From the NCBI GenBank assembly GCA_022783305.1, contig JALEWQ010000022.1, positions 1 to 64,000 on the forward strand: a stretch of DNA of 64,000 nucleotides, in the 5' to 3' direction. Both the position numbers and the translations under genes were made by a program. Origin of the DNA: Trueperella sp. GTDB lineage: Bacteria; Actinomycetota; Actinomycetes; Actinomycetales; Actinomycetaceae. Below, in pieces: positions 19,669 to 29,196 of this stretch (positions are counted from its first letter, which is position 1; each line of letters opens with the position of its first letter). The notes under the pieces were generated by a model. The model ran no database searches. It had not been told where the DNA came from and was given only the letters and a program-made list of their open reading frames with translations.

Positions 19669-21684
19669 GTGCCCAACCTAGTGATTGACGGAGACTCGCT
19701 GCAGATCAGCGAGTCCGTGAGCGGAATTGACCACTTCAAGGCCAACAAGGAGATCGTCGCCCTTCGGGTGAACGGCGAGCTGAAGGATCTGGCCACGGAT
19801 CTGGCCACGTTACCCGACGGCGCCACGGTCGAGGGGGTTACGATCCACGAGCAGGACGGGCTCAACATCCTTCGCCACTCCGCCACCCACGTCCTCGCCC
19901 AGGCGGTCCAGAACAAGTTTCCGTCAGTCAACCTCGGCATTGGCCCGTTCATCACGGACGGCTTCTACTACGACTTCGGCAACATCCCGGCCGTCACCCC
20001 CGAACTGCTCAAGGAGCTGGAGAAGGACATGGCCCGGATCGTCAAGGAGGGTCAGCGTTTCGTGCGCCGCCCGGTGAGCGACGACGACGCCGCGGCCGAG
20101 CTTTCCGACCAGCCCTACAAGCTCGAGCTCATCACCCTCAAGGGTGGCTCGGACGCCGACAACGACCAGGCCGCCGAGGGCGCATCGGTCGAGGTAGGCG
20201 GGGGAGAACTAACGATGTACGACAACGTCAACCGGCGCGGCGAGGTGGTCTGGACGGACCTGTGCCGTGGCCCCCACCTGCCCACCACGAAGCTGATCGG
20301 AAACGGCTTCTCGCTCACCCGCTCCTCGGCTGCTTACTGGCGGGGAGACCAGGCCAACGATTCCCTCCAGCGCATCTATGGAACGGCCTGGCCGAGCAAG
20401 GACGAACTCGTGGCCTACAAGACCCGGATCGAGGAGGCGCAAAAGCGCGACCACCGCAAGCTCGGCACCGAGCTGGACCTGTTCTCCTTCCCGGATGAGA
20501 TCGGCTCGGGCCTGGCGGTTTTCCATCCCAAGGGTGGCATCATCCGGATGGTGATGGAGGAGTATTCGCGTAAGCGCCATTTGGAGGCGGGCTACTCGTT
20601 CGTCAACACCCCGCACATCACCAAGGGAAACCTCTTCCAGATCTCGGGCCACCTCGACTTCTACCGCGATGGTATGTACCCGCCGATGCACATGGACGAG
20701 GTGGTCGACGCCGAGGGCAACGTGGTCAAGGAAGGCCAGGATTACTACCTCAAGCCGATGAACTGCCCGATGCACAACCTTATCTTCCGCTCTCGCGGAC
20801 GCTCCTACCGCGAGCTACCGCTACGCCTGTTTGAGTTTGGCACGGTCTACCGCAACGAGGCCTCCGGCGTCGTCCACGGTCTGACCCGCGCCCGTGGATT
20901 CACCCAGGATGACGCCCACATCTACTGCACCCGCGACCAGATGAAGGAGGAGCTGACCACGCTTCTCGACTTCGTCCTGTCGTTGCTCAAGGACTACGGC
21001 CTGGATGACTTCTACCTCGAGCTGTCGACCAAGAACCCGAAGAAGTACGTGGGGGAGGACGACGTGTGGGAGGAATCCACCCGCGTGCTAGAGGAGGTGG
21101 CCACCGCCTCGGGGCTTCAGCTCGTTCCGGATCCGGAGGGCGCTGCCTTCTACGGGCCGAAGATTTCGGTCCAGGCGAAGGACGCGTTGGGGCGCACCTG
21201 GCAGATGTCCACCATCCAGCTCGACTTCAACCTGCCCGAGCGTTTCGAGCTCGAATACACGGCCTCCGACGGCTCACGCCAGCGCCCGGTGATGATCCAC
21301 CGCGCGCTCTTCGGCTCCATCGAGCGCTTCTTCGGCGTGCTGACCGAGCATTACGGCGGAGCCTTCCCGGCGTGGCTTGCCCCGGTCCAGGTGCGTTGCG
21401 TGCCGGTGGCTGAGGCCTTCGACGACTACCTGTTCGATGTGGCGGACAAGTTGCGCTCGCGTGGCGTGCGCGTGGAGGTCGACACCTCCGACGACCGCTT
21501 CGGAAAGAAGATCCGCAACGCCTCGAAGGACAAGATCCCATTCACGCTCATCGCCGGCGGTGACGACGCGGCGGCGGGCGCGGTATCCTTCCGCATGCGC
21601 GATGGCTCGCAGGACAACGGCATCGCCGTCGACCAGGCGATTGAACGGATCTGCGCGGCTATCGACAGCCACGAGAACCAGTAG
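19669..21684 (+). CDS. thrS: Threonine--tRNA ligase
   Basis: Class II aminoacyl-tRNA synthetase charging tRNA-Thr. The 671 residues comprise a TGS domain (1-65), an editing domain with [11 protein letters not shown] (HxxxH zinc-type motif), the catalytic core with the [12 protein letters not shown] zinc-cysteine motif, [17 protein letters not shown] (motif 2) and [14 protein letters not shown] (motif 3), and an anticodon-binding domain at about 570-671. GTG at 19669 is chosen because GAGAGGAG lies 5 bases before it; the frame open to 19579 is upstream noise. It heads the lipid operon: pgsA follows after 9 bases. I looked for a T-box leader and saw none. Confidence 0.97.
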   Translation: MPNLVIDGDSLQISESVSGIDHFKANKEIVALRVNGELKDLATDLATLPDGATVEGVTIHEQDGLNILRHSATHVLAQAVQNKFPSVNLGIGPFITDGFYYDFGNIPAVTPELLKELEKDMARIVKEGQRFVRRPVSDDDAAAELSDQPYKLELITLKGGSDADNDQAAEGASVEVGGGELTMYDNVNRRGEVVWTDLCRGPHLPTTKLIGNGFSLTRSSAAYWRGDQANDSLQRIYGTAWPSKDELVAYKTRIEEAQKRDHRKLGTELDLFSFPDEIGSGLAVFHPKGGIIRMVMEEYSRKRHLEAGYSFVNTPHITKGNLFQISGHLDFYRDGMYPPMHMDEVVDAEGNVVKEGQDYYLKPMNCPMHNLIFRSRGRSYRELPLRLFEFGTVYRNEASGVVHGLTRARGFTQDDAHIYCTRDQMKEELTTLLDFVLSLLKDYGLDDFYLELSTKNPKKYVGEDDVWEESTRVLEEVATASGLQLVPDPEGAAFYGPKISVQAKDALGRTWQMSTIQLDFNLPERFELEYTASDGSRQRPVMIHRALFGSIERFFGVLTEHYGGAFPAWLAPVQVRCVPVAEAFDDYLFDVADKLRSRGVRVEVDTSDDRFGKKIRNASKDKIPFTLIAGGDDAAAGAVSFRMRDGSQDNGIAVDQAIERICAAIDSHENQ

Positions 21685-21693
21685 GGAGTCGCC

Positions 21694-22320
21694 ATGCTTT
21701 CTCGCAGCGGCCGGCCGCTGGCGAAGGTCATCTTTGGTCCCATCGCCAAGGCTCTCGTCCGGATGGGGATCGGTGCCAACGCCGTCACGATCGTGGGCGG
21801 GGTGGCATCCTCCGTCGCCGCGCTGGTGCTCTTCCCACTCAACCAGTTGCTGGTTGGTGCGCTGGTGGTAACCATCCTCGTCATCTTCGATAACTTGGAC
21901 GGTCAGATGGCGCGCCTGACGGGTAAGACCACGAAGTTTGGCGCCTTCCTCGACTCGACGATGGACCGGTTTTCCGACGGCGCGATCTTTGCTTCGCTCG
22001 CGATGTGGGGCTACCTGCACGCGGACGAGGCCACGAAGGTCTGGGTGGTCTCCGGAGCTATCGCGGCCGCCGTCGTCGGCGGAATCGTGCCCTACGCCCG
22101 GGCGCGCGCGGAGGGGGTGGGCTATTCGGCGTCGGTGGGCCTTGCCGAGCGAGCCGACCGACTCATCTTCGCCCTCATCCTCGTGCTTGCCACAGGGCTT
22201 GGCGCCACCCACTGGGTGATGGCCGTGGGCATGTGGGTGCTCGCTGTCCTCGCCCTGTTCACGGTGGGCCAGCGCGTCGTCTACGTCCACAAGCAGATGG
22301 CGCAGGCTGGTGACGCGTGA
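21694..22320 (+). CDS. pgsA1: CDP-alcohol phosphatidyltransferase, probable phosphatidylinositol-phosphate synthase
   Basis: This integral membrane enzyme joins CDP-diacylglycerol with inositol 1-phosphate, the committed step of PI synthesis. The 208-residue, roughly six-helix protein has the full CDP-alcohol signature: D66, D69-G70, A-R, G and D87...D91 (DNLDGQMARLTG then GAFLDSTMD), which coordinate the metal ions. It is followed by the acyltransferase and PimA genes with 4-base overlaps, the same order as pgsA1-Rv2611c-pimA in mycobacteria. That context, rather than the motif, points to PI-phosphate synthase instead of PG-phosphate synthase. Confidence 0.9.
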   Translation: MLSRSGRPLAKVIFGPIAKALVRMGIGANAVTIVGGVASSVAALVLFPLNQLLVGALVVTILVIFDNLDGQMARLTGKTTKFGAFLDSTMDRFSDGAIFASLAMWGYLHADEATKVWVVSGAIAAAVVGGIVPYARARAEGVGYSASVGLAERADRLIFALILVLATGLGATHWVMAVGMWVLAVLALFTVGQRVVYVHKQMAQAGDA

Positions 22321-23276
22321 GTATCCTGGGCCTCTTCCGGGCCGCCTCGTGGCTGGTCGACGCGTTGCCCGAACCGGTGGGCCGGGCGATCTTCCGGGCC
22401 GTCGGCGCGGTCACGGGCGCCTCCAACATGCACGGCGCGGTCCAGCTGCGTGCCAACCTGGATCGCATCGTGCCCGTGACGGGATCCTGGAGGGCGCGGC
22501 GGCGTAGCTCCAGGGCGATGCGCTCCTACATGGACTACTACTACGAGGTGTTCCGCCTCAGCTCGCTGACGCAAGAACAGATCGACGCGCGGGTCACATG
22601 CGAGAATGTCGATGCGCTAAGGGCACACCTGGAGTCGGGGCATTCGGCCTCGGCGGCGCTACTTCACATGAGCAACTGGGACCTCGCCGGGGCCTGGGCG
22701 ACCAGGAACCTCGCACCCGTCCACTCGATCGCGGAAAAGCTCAACCCGCCCGAGTTGGCCGAGCACTTCCTCAGCTTCCGCCGCTCGATCGGGCTGACCA
22801 TCTACCAAACTGGCGGCGGGGCGATTTCCCACCTCGAGCGCTCCATGCGCACAGAGCCGATCATCGTCACGCTGCTATGCGACCGGGACCTATCCGCCTC
22901 CGGCGTCCAGGTGAACCTCGCGGACAAGCCGGTTCGTGTGGCGGTGGGCGCGGCGCTGCTGGCCCAGCGCACGGGTGAACCGATGTGGCCGATCACGATC
23001 GTCAACGACGACTTCGGTCACGACGCCGAGCGCGTGCGCCGCGCCGGAACCCGCTACGGGATCCGGATCATCTTCGGCGAGCCAATTCGCGCCGGGGTCG
23101 GGCCGGAGGCGAGTGGAAAGGAACGCGAGGCCGACATCGTGCGGATGAATCAAGACTGGCTCGACCAGGCCTGGCCGTTACTTGCCACCCATGTCGCCGA
23201 TTGGCATATGCTCCAAAAGGTATTTGTCGAGGACCTGGACCCGGCGCGGCTGGCCAGGTTTAAGGAACCCACATGA
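22317..23276 (+). CDS. patA: Phosphatidylinositol mannoside acyltransferase (LpxL/HtrB family)
   Basis: Expected to acylate the 6-position of the first mannose of PIM at the inner face of the membrane. The 319-residue protein carries the H(x)4D acyltransferase motif HMSNWD (H117, D122) and the LLCDRDLSASGVQV region, with an N-terminal amphipathic helix rather than a true transmembrane helix. GTG at 22317 overlaps the upstream TGA (GTGA), and its own stop overlaps the pimA ATG. It sits between PI-phosphate synthase and PimA, the conserved actinobacterial order. Confidence 0.9.
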   Translation: MSILGLFRAASWLVDALPEPVGRAIFRAVGAVTGASNMHGAVQLRANLDRIVPVTGSWRARRRSSRAMRSYMDYYYEVFRLSSLTQEQIDARVTCENVDALRAHLESGHSASAALLHMSNWDLAGAWATRNLAPVHSIAEKLNPPELAEHFLSFRRSIGLTIYQTGGGAISHLERSMRTEPIIVTLLCDRDLSASGVQVNLADKPVRVAVGAALLAQRTGEPMWPITIVNDDFGHDAERVRRAGTRYGIRIIFGEPIRAGVGPEASGKEREADIVRMNQDWLDQAWPLLATHVADWHMLQKVFVEDLDPARLARFKEPT

Positions 23277-24397
23277 AGATCGGAATTGCCTGCGGTTACT
23301 CGTGGGACGTGCACGGCGGCGTGCAGTACCACATCCGCGACCTCGCCCAGGAGTTGATATCGCGCGGGCACGAGGTGTCCGTCATCGCCCCGGCCGAAAA
23401 GACGCCGGCTGAGGACTTCGTCTACCCCGTCGGTGCGGCGATCCCGGTGCGCTACAACGGCTCGGTCGCGCGCCTCAGCTTTGGCCCGCGCGTCAACCGT
23501 GAGGTACGAAAGTGGCTCAAGCAGGGCAACTTCGACGTCCTCCATGTTCACGAACCCTTCACGCCGTCGGTGTCGATGCTCGCCCTCATGAGCGCCGAGT
23601 GCCCGGTGGTCTCCACCTTCCACACTGCGATGGATCACTCGCGAATGCTGACCCTCGCATCCCCCTTCCTCGTGCCGATCCTTGACAAGATTCAGGCACG
23701 CATCGCCGTCTCCGAGGAGGCCCGGCGCACGGCCGTCCAGCACCTTGGCGGGGACGCCTGGGTCATCCCCAACGGCGTGTTCGTCTCGGACCTGCAGATC
23801 GACGCCCCCGATCCGCGATTCACCGGCACGCCCGAGGCGCCCACGCTTGCCTTCCTGGGGCGCCTCGACGAGCCGCGCAAGGGCCTTCCCGTCGTCGCCG
23901 CGGCGTTCGGCCAGATTCGCGCGGCGCACCCGGGGGTGCGGCTACTGGTGGCGGGCAAGGGTGATACGCAGGAGGCATCGCGCATGTTCGGAGCGAACGC
24001 CGACGCCGTCGAGTTCCTCGGACCCGTCTCCGATCGTGACAAGGCGCTCCTGCTCGGCAGCGCCGACGCCTACATCGCACCGAACACGGGCGGGGAGTCG
24101 TTCGGCATCATCCTCGTGGAGGCGATGAGCGCGGGGGCGTTCATCGTCGCCTCCGACATCCCGGCTTTTCGCGCCGTGCTCTCCGACGGGGAGTTCGGCG
24201 TGCACTTTAGCAACGAGGATCCGCAGGACCTCGCCCGCGTGGTCAACGCCGCCCTCGATGATCGCCCCATGCGCGTCAGAATCTCCGCCCTCGCCTCTGA
24301 GGCGGCATGGCGCTACGACTGGGGGACGGTCGCCTCCCATATCCTCTCGGTTTACGAGACGGCGATTCGCACCGCCAGGATCGAGGTGGACGAATGA
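23273..24397 (+). CDS. pimA: Phosphatidylinositol alpha-mannosyltransferase
   Basis: A GT4 GT-B glycosyltransferase that adds the first mannose from GDP-mannose to PI. The 374 residues show an N-terminal Rossmann half with IACGYSWDVHGGVQYHIRDLA (glycine-rich acceptor loop) and LHVHEPFTPS. The donor-binding half has FLGRLDEPRKGLPVV and the E-x7-E motif GGESFGIILVEAMSAG. The start overlaps the acyltransferase stop by 4 bases (ATGA), as does its own end with the next gene. Together with pgsA1 and patA it makes PIM1/Ac-PIM1. Confidence 0.94.
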   Translation: MKIGIACGYSWDVHGGVQYHIRDLAQELISRGHEVSVIAPAEKTPAEDFVYPVGAAIPVRYNGSVARLSFGPRVNREVRKWLKQGNFDVLHVHEPFTPSVSMLALMSAECPVVSTFHTAMDHSRMLTLASPFLVPILDKIQARIAVSEEARRTAVQHLGGDAWVIPNGVFVSDLQIDAPDPRFTGTPEAPTLAFLGRLDEPRKGLPVVAAAFGQIRAAHPGVRLLVAGKGDTQEASRMFGANADAVEFLGPVSDRDKALLLGSADAYIAPNTGGESFGIILVEAMSAGAFIVASDIPAFRAVLSDGEFGVHFSNEDPQDLARVVNAALDDRPMRVRISALASEAAWRYDWGTVASHILSVYETAIRTARIEVDE

Positions 24398-24978
24398 CGT
24401 GGAAGATCGCACTGCTCGTCGTCGTCGGCGTCCTGCTCGTGATCTGCATCGCGGCAACGCTACTTGCCCGCTCGCTCGACCGCCTTCACAAGAACGTCAT
24501 GAAGTCGCGTGTCGCCCTCGAGCGCGCGCTGGTGGATAGGGCACGCGCTGCCCTGCGGGTGGCTCGCTGCGGGGTGCTGGACGTGGCGAGCTCAATCGTT
24601 GTTGCTGATCTCGCCACCGCGGCGATCGAGGCCTCGGCCTACCCGATCGTCGACGACGGGCTGGACGCCATCGTCATCGAGGACGACGGGCGCACGCTCA
24701 GCCGCGGTGCGGGCGAACCGCCGGACCGTCTCACGCTCGAATCGGAGCTGAGCCGGGCGCTGCGCCACTCGGTTGATCAGCTGGAGGCCACATCGCCGGA
24801 GCTGGAAGACCTGCAACGCGCGCGTGTCGCGGTGCAAATGACACGTCGCTTCCATAACAATCACGTCTCCCAGGCGCGCCGCGTGCGGCGCAACTGGCTG
24901 GTGCGCCTCCTGCACCTGCACGGGCGGGCGCCCGAGCCGCAGATGGTCAACCTTGACGATCGGCTCGACCGTGAGTGA
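24394..24978 (+). CDS. Membrane-anchored protein of the PIM operon, unknown function
   Basis: The 194-residue protein has one N-terminal transmembrane helix (about residues 4-27), then a largely helical soluble part (LemA-like layout: LHKNVMKSRVALERALVDRA, ending in an Arg-rich segment RRFHNNHVSQARRVRRNW). ATG at 24394 overlaps the pimA stop; the longer frame to 24307 lies inside pimA. In mycobacteria I recall the gene after pimA (Rv2609c) as a membrane protein carrying a NUDIX domain. Here the membrane part and the NUDIX part appear as two overlapping genes. Function unknown. Confidence 0.75.
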   Translation: MTWKIALLVVVGVLLVICIAATLLARSLDRLHKNVMKSRVALERALVDRARAALRVARCGVLDVASSIVVADLATAAIEASAYPIVDDGLDAIVIEDDGRTLSRGAGEPPDRLTLESELSRALRHSVDQLEATSPELEDLQRARVAVQMTRRFHNNHVSQARRVRRNWLVRLLHLHGRAPEPQMVNLDDRLDRE

Positions 24979-25531
24979 GCGGCCAGCGGAGACCGTGAAC
25001 GAATGGCCCCTTGACGCGGACGGCTTCCCACATCGCCGGGCGGGTCGCTGCGTCGTGTTCAACACGCGCGGTCAGATCCTGATGATCCTCGGCCATGACG
25101 TCGACCGCGCCGACTACCGGTGGTGGTTCACGCCCGGAGGTGGCCTGCTGCAGGGCGAGAGTGCAGCCGAGGGCGCGGCTCGCGAGCTCGCCGAGGAGAC
25201 AGGACTTCACGTGGATCCCGGGCGGCTGGTCGGGCCGGTCCTCGATCGGCGTTCGACGTTCCGCTTCTATTTCTCCACCCGTAAGCAGGACGAGCTCTTC
25301 TTCCTCCTCCACGTGAGCGAGGAGGAAGAGGCGCGGATCGATTCGCGCGCGGGCGCCCGGCTGACGGATGTGGAGAAGGAAGTACTGGACGACATGCGGT
25401 GGTGGGACCTCGACGAGCTCGCCGCCACGGAAGCGGGCGGCGTTTTGGTTTTCCCGGTCGGCCTCGTCGCGATGGCCCGTCGGTGGCGCGCGGGGTGGGA
25501 CGGTGAACTTATCAGCGCCGTTGAGGAATGA
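24971..25531 (+). CDS. NUDIX hydrolase of the PIM operon
   Basis: A pyrophosphohydrolase of about 186 residues. The NUDIX box is intact (G-x5-E-x7-REL-x-EE-x-GL, around GGLLQGESAAEGAARELAEE), so Mg2+-dependent hydrolysis of a nucleoside diphosphate-linked substrate is expected. GTG at 24971 overlaps the upstream stop; a TTG at 24953 is an alternative start. Lying after pimA, a nucleotide-sugar or CDP-lipid by-product is a reasonable guess for the substrate, but the sequence does not show it. Confidence 0.85.
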   Translation: MSERPAETVNEWPLDADGFPHRRAGRCVVFNTRGQILMILGHDVDRADYRWWFTPGGGLLQGESAAEGAARELAEETGLHVDPGRLVGPVLDRRSTFRFYFSTRKQDELFFLLHVSEEEEARIDSRAGARLTDVEKEVLDDMRWWDLDELAATEAGGVLVFPVGLVAMARRWRAGWDGELISAVEE

Positions 25532-25545
25532 CGTGGTGGGCGTTG

Positions 25546-25551
25546 TACAAT
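25546..25551 (+). promoter_or_regulatory. Candidate -10 (TACAAT) of the yebC-ruvC operon
   Basis: TACAAT at 25546-25551 lies 19 bases after TTGAGG (25521-25526) and 32 bases before the yebC start. The short leader contains AAAGGA, the yebC ribosome-binding site. Confidence 0.45.
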
Positions 25552-25583
25552 GACGCCTGTACTTGAGTCGAAAGGAAAAAGAC

Positions 25584-26342
25584 GTGTCAGGACACTCCAA
25601 GTGGGCAACCACGAAGCATAAGAAGGCTGCGATCGATGCCAAGCGCGGCAAGTTGTTCGCACGCCTCGTTAAGAACATCGAAGTGGCGGCGCGCAACGGC
25701 GGCGGAGACCCCGACGGAAACCCCACCCTTTTTGATGCCATTCAGAAGGCCAAGAAGAACTCCGTTCCGGCTGACAACATCAACCGCGCCGTTAAGCGTG
25801 GCTCGGGCGAGGGCGGGGAGTCTGTCAACTACGAGTCGATCACGTACGAGTGCTACGGCCCGGGCGGCGTCGCGATGCTCCTCGAGTGCCTCACCGATAA
25901 CCGCAACCGCGCGGCCTCGGATGTGCGCGTGGCGGTGACCCGCAACGGTGGCACGCTCGCTGACCCCGGTTCGGTGGCCTACATGTTCGCCCGCAAGGGC
26001 GTGGTGGAGGTTCCGGTTGAGGGTAACGACGAGGACGAGCTGCTCATGGCTGTCCTCGAGGCGGGCGCGGAAGAGATCACCGACGCCGGCGAGGTCTTCG
26101 AGATCCTCTCCGAACCCAATGACGTGGTCGAGGTGCGTAAGGCACTGCAGGCCGCCGGTGTTGACTACAACTCGGCCGAGGTCCAGTTCGTGCCCTCCAT
26201 GAAGGTGGCCGTGGATCTCGAGACGGCGCGCAAGGTGATGAAGCTTATCGACGCGGTTGACGACCTGGACGATATCCAGAACGTCTACTCCAACGTCGAC
26301 ATCCCGGCCGAGATCGCGGCGCAACTGGAGGAAGAGGACTAG
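25584..26342 (+). CDS. yebC: YebC/PmpR family protein
   Basis: The 252-residue YebC family member starts with the invariant [20 protein letters not shown]. YebC-type proteins bind DNA as regulators, and some help ribosomes through polyproline stretches. GTG at 25584 has AAAGGA 7 bases upstream; a longer frame from 25563 contains that site. It heads yebC-ruvC, with ruvA and ruvB just downstream, the usual actinobacterial order linking it to recombination genes. Confidence 0.95.
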   Translation: MSGHSKWATTKHKKAAIDAKRGKLFARLVKNIEVAARNGGGDPDGNPTLFDAIQKAKKNSVPADNINRAVKRGSGEGGESVNYESITYECYGPGGVAMLLECLTDNRNRAASDVRVAVTRNGGTLADPGSVAYMFARKGVVEVPVEGNDEDELLMAVLEAGAEEITDAGEVFEILSEPNDVVEVRKALQAAGVDYNSAEVQFVPSMKVAVDLETARKVMKLIDAVDDLDDIQNVYSNVDIPAEIAAQLEEED

Positions 26343-26344
26343 AG

Positions 26345-26956
26345 GTGCGCGTCCTGGGCGTGGACCCCGGCATGACGCGCTGCGGCATCGGGGTGGTCGA
26401 CGCGCGGGGGCGGCAGGTCGCTATCGTCGCCGTCGACGTCGCCCGCACGAAGCCGGAGATGGCACCCCATCAGCGCCTGCTCATTATCTCGAACGCCATC
26501 GAGGAGGCGATTCGGCTCTACCGGCCGGACGTTGTGGCGATCGAACGGGTTTTCGCCCAGGAAAACGTGCGCTCCGTAACCGGCACCGCCCAGGTGGCTG
26601 GCATCGCGATGCTGGCGGCCGCCAAGGCCGCCCTGCCGCTGGGGATGCACACGCCCTCCGAGGTCAAGGCGGCGGTGACGGGCAACGGCCGGGCAGAGAA
26701 GGCCCAGGTCCAGCTCATGGTTCAACGCATTCTTCGCCTTCAGGCCCCGCCGCGCCCCAAGGACGCCGCGGACGCCCTCGCGGTGGCGATCTGCCACGCC
26801 TGGCGCGGGGGAGCGGAACACCTCGTGGATCGCTCCCAACACGGGGGCGCGGGGATGTTGCCGCGAGCCGAGGGAAACGATCTCACCCCGGCGCAGAAGC
26901 TTTGGGCAAACGCCGAGCGAGTCTCGCGCCGCCACGGTGCTGTCGAGCCCAAGTAG
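26345..26956 (+). CDS. ruvC: Holliday junction endonuclease RuvC
   Basis: RuvC cuts Holliday junctions symmetrically. Its RNase H-like fold is shown by [12 protein letters not shown] (first catalytic Asp, residue 7), AIERVF (Glu) and [13 protein letters not shown] (C-terminal Asp pair). At 203 residues it is slightly longer than the usual 170-190 because of a C-terminal tail. GTG at 26345 follows the yebC stop by 2 bases. Confidence 0.96.
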   Translation: MRVLGVDPGMTRCGIGVVDARGRQVAIVAVDVARTKPEMAPHQRLLIISNAIEEAIRLYRPDVVAIERVFAQENVRSVTGTAQVAGIAMLAAAKAALPLGMHTPSEVKAAVTGNGRAEKAQVQLMVQRILRLQAPPRPKDAADALAVAICHAWRGGAEHLVDRSQHGGAGMLPRAEGNDLTPAQKLWANAERVSRRHGAVEPK

Positions 26957-27022
26957 CGCCAGCGATCGCCACCCGACCGCGGCGAAGGGGGGCGCCGGGG
27001 ACGCGGATGCGTGCCGGCGCGG

Positions 27023-27052
27023 TCGACATCGCCGATCGCGAGCGGGTATAAT
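27023..27052 (+). promoter_or_regulatory. Promoter of ruvAB
   Basis: TCGACA (27023-27028) and a consensus TATAAT (27047-27052) are 18 bases apart; ruvA starts 27 bases later behind GGGAGG. It shows that ruvAB can be transcribed separately from yebC-ruvC. I see no actinobacterial SOS box overlapping it. Confidence 0.65.
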
Positions 27053-27079
27053 CAAACAGGTGTTCGAACGGGAGGGCTC

Positions 27080-27667
27080 ATGATTGTATCTCTGCGCGGT
27101 CCTGTCCTACGCGTGACGGCGACTGCGGCCGTCATCGAGGCAGGCGGCGTCGGTTACCTGTTCTCTGCCACGCCGGATACGCTGGCCAAGCTCCGGGAGG
27201 GGCAGGAGGCTTTCGTCCACATCGCCATGGTGACCTCGCGCGAGGGAGAGCAGACCCTGTTCGGATTTCACGACGACGACGCGCGGGCCACCTTCGACGT
27301 GCTCCGGTCCGTCACGGGGATCGGCCCACGCTCGGCGCTGACCATTGTGGCGACGCTTCCACCTGACGAGCTCCGCCGCGCCATCGAAACCAAGGATGAG
27401 GCCGCCCTCGTGCGGATTCCCGGGGTGGGCAAGAAGTCGGCCCAGCGGATGGTGCTCGAGTTGGCCGGCAAGCTCGGTCCTGCCGTCGGCGGGGAGTCGG
27501 CGTCGGCGTCGTCGTCGGCTGACGACGTCATTGCGGCGCTAGTTGGTATGGGCTGGAAGGAACGCGACGCGGCGAGCGCGCTTGCCGAGGCGATGACGAC
27601 CACGCCGTCGGGCACGCTGGCCCAGCTGTTGCGCGCATCCTTGCAGGTCCTGGGGCAGCGGAGGTAG
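27080..27667 (+). CDS. ruvA: Holliday junction DNA helicase subunit RuvA
   Basis: RuvA binds the four-way junction and loads RuvB. The 195 residues show an N-terminal OB fold ([10 protein letters not shown]), the twin helix-hairpin-helix region ([30 protein letters not shown]), a flexible Ser/Ala linker and the C-terminal domain III ([12 protein letters not shown]) that contacts RuvB. ATG at 27080 is preceded by GGGAGG; the frame from 27011 runs through the promoter. Confidence 0.96.
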   Translation: MIVSLRGPVLRVTATAAVIEAGGVGYLFSATPDTLAKLREGQEAFVHIAMVTSREGEQTLFGFHDDDARATFDVLRSVTGIGPRSALTIVATLPPDELRRAIETKDEAALVRIPGVGKKSAQRMVLELAGKLGPAVGGESASASSSADDVIAALVGMGWKERDAASALAEAMTTTPSGTLAQLLRASLQVLGQRR

Positions 27668-27669
27668 CG

Positions 27670-28680
27670 GTGAACGAATACACGGATCCGGACGCGGGCG
27701 ACATCGAGCGCGCCCAAGAAGCCGCGTTGCGCCCGAAGGTCCTCGAGGAGTTCGTGGGCCAGGAAACGGTGCGCGACCAGCTTTCGCTCGTGCTCGAGGC
27801 GGCCGTCCAACGCAACAAGGCGGCCGATCACGTTCTGCTCGCTGGGCCGCCCGGCCTAGGTAAGACGACGCTCGCGATGATCATCGCCGCCGAGGTCAAC
27901 GGCGCCTTGCGGCTGACCTCCGGACCGGCGATCCAACACGCGGGAGATCTCGCCGCGGTGCTGTCCTCGCTTAACGAGGGAGATGTGCTCTTCATCGACG
28001 AGATCCACCGCCTCGCGCGCACGGCCGAGGAGATGCTGTACCTGGCGATGGAGGACTTCCGCGTCGACGTCATGATCGGAAAGGGGCCGGGGGCCACGTC
28101 GATCCCGTTGCCGCTGCCGCCGTTCACGGTGGTCGGCGCCACCACGCGCTCGGGTCTGTTGCCCGCCCCGCTGCGTGACCGTTTCGGATTCACGGCGCAC
28201 CTGGACTTCTACTCCGTCCCCGAGCTGGCCCTGATCGTGGAGCGCAACGCGCGCAAACTCGCCGTCGAGCTGACCCCCGAGGCCGCCCACGAGATCGCCT
28301 CCCGCTCGCGGGGCACGCCGCGCATCGCCAACCGGCTCCTGAGGCGCGTGCAGGACTGGGCCCAGGTGCGCGGCAGCGGCGTGCTCGATCTGGATGCGGC
28401 GCGCTCCGCCCTGGAGGTCTTCGAGGTGGACAAGAAGGGGCTCGACCGCCTGGACCGGGCCGTGCTCGACGTGCTGTGCGTGCGCTTCCGCGGCCAGCCC
28501 GTCGGGCTGTCGACGCTTGCCGTGTCGGTGGGCGAGGAGCCGGAGACAGTCGAGACGGTGGCAGAACCCTACCTCGTGCGCCAGGGCTTCATGATCCGCA
28601 CCCCGCGCGGGCGGCAGGCCACCTCGCTCGCGTTCCAACATCTGGGGCTCGCCGCGCCCGAAGACACGCTCTTTTCGTGA
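27670..28680 (+). CDS. ruvB: Holliday junction DNA helicase subunit RuvB
   Basis: AAA+ motor that drives branch migration with RuvA. The 336 residues contain [12 protein letters not shown], Walker [10 protein letters not shown], Walker B FIDEIHRL, sensor 1 [18 protein letters not shown] with the arginine finger, and a C-terminal winged helix (RTPRGRQAT). GTG at 27670 begins 2 bases after ruvA. After its stop a 6 bp hairpin (TCGCCC/GGGCGA, 28703-28718) lacks a T-tract, so read-through into yajC is possible. Confidence 0.97.
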   Translation: MNEYTDPDAGDIERAQEAALRPKVLEEFVGQETVRDQLSLVLEAAVQRNKAADHVLLAGPPGLGKTTLAMIIAAEVNGALRLTSGPAIQHAGDLAAVLSSLNEGDVLFIDEIHRLARTAEEMLYLAMEDFRVDVMIGKGPGATSIPLPLPPFTVVGATTRSGLLPAPLRDRFGFTAHLDFYSVPELALIVERNARKLAVELTPEAAHEIASRSRGTPRIANRLLRRVQDWAQVRGSGVLDLDAARSALEVFEVDKKGLDRLDRAVLDVLCVRFRGQPVGLSTLAVSVGEEPETVETVAEPYLVRQGFMIRTPRGRQATSLAFQHLGLAAPEDTLFS

Positions 28681-28777
28681 CTCGCTCCACGGGTGGACAG
28701 CGTCGCCCCATAGGGCGAAAGTGGGTAGACTTGTACGGTTGTCACAAAGCAACGTGCTTTGGTTGATTGGAGATGAG

Positions 28778-29173
28778 ATGCCCGCTGTTCCCGTTGAGTT
28801 GATTATTCTCACGGTCTTTATGATCGGTTTGTTTTGGCTGATGAGCCGTGGTGCGAAGAAGGCGCAGAAAGCTCAGGTTGCCAAGCGCGAGGAGGCCCTC
28901 GTGGTGGGGAACAACGTCATGACGCAGTCCGGCTTCTTTGGCCGCATTGTCGACATCGACGGCGACGCCGTCACGCTCGAATCTCCCTCCGGGGATGAGA
29001 CGGTGTGGCTGCGAACTGCGATCATGGGCCAGATGGACATCCCGCTCGGCCAGAGCGAGGAGGATGAGACGGGCGACGTGGAGGAGTTCCTTCAGTCCCG
29101 GCAGGCCGACGGCGACCTTCCGGACCAGAACGCGCAGGCCCCTCTCTCTGACGATCCCAGCACTGATAAGTAA
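28778..29173 (+). CDS. yajC: Preprotein translocase subunit YajC
   Basis: The 131-residue accessory subunit of the SecDF complex has one N-terminal membrane helix (LIILTVFMIGLFWLMSRG) and the conserved core with NVMTQSGFFGRIVDID. An acidic, low-complexity tail follows. ATG at 28778 has GGAG just upstream. It is directly followed by secD and secF, which fixes the assignment. Confidence 0.94.
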   Translation: MPAVPVELIILTVFMIGLFWLMSRGAKKAQKAQVAKREEALVVGNNVMTQSGFFGRIVDIDGDAVTLESPSGDETVWLRTAIMGQMDIPLGQSEEDETGDVEEFLQSRQADGDLPDQNAQAPLSDDPSTDK

Positions 29174-29196
29174 AGACGAGGCTCAAAGGAACTAAC

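Noticed and set aside
27062..27069. Palindrome GTTCGAAC before ruvA as a LexA/SOS box
   Set aside because: The actinobacterial SOS box has the half-sites in the opposite order with a 4-base centre (GAAC-N4-GTTC); this 8-mer does not fit.
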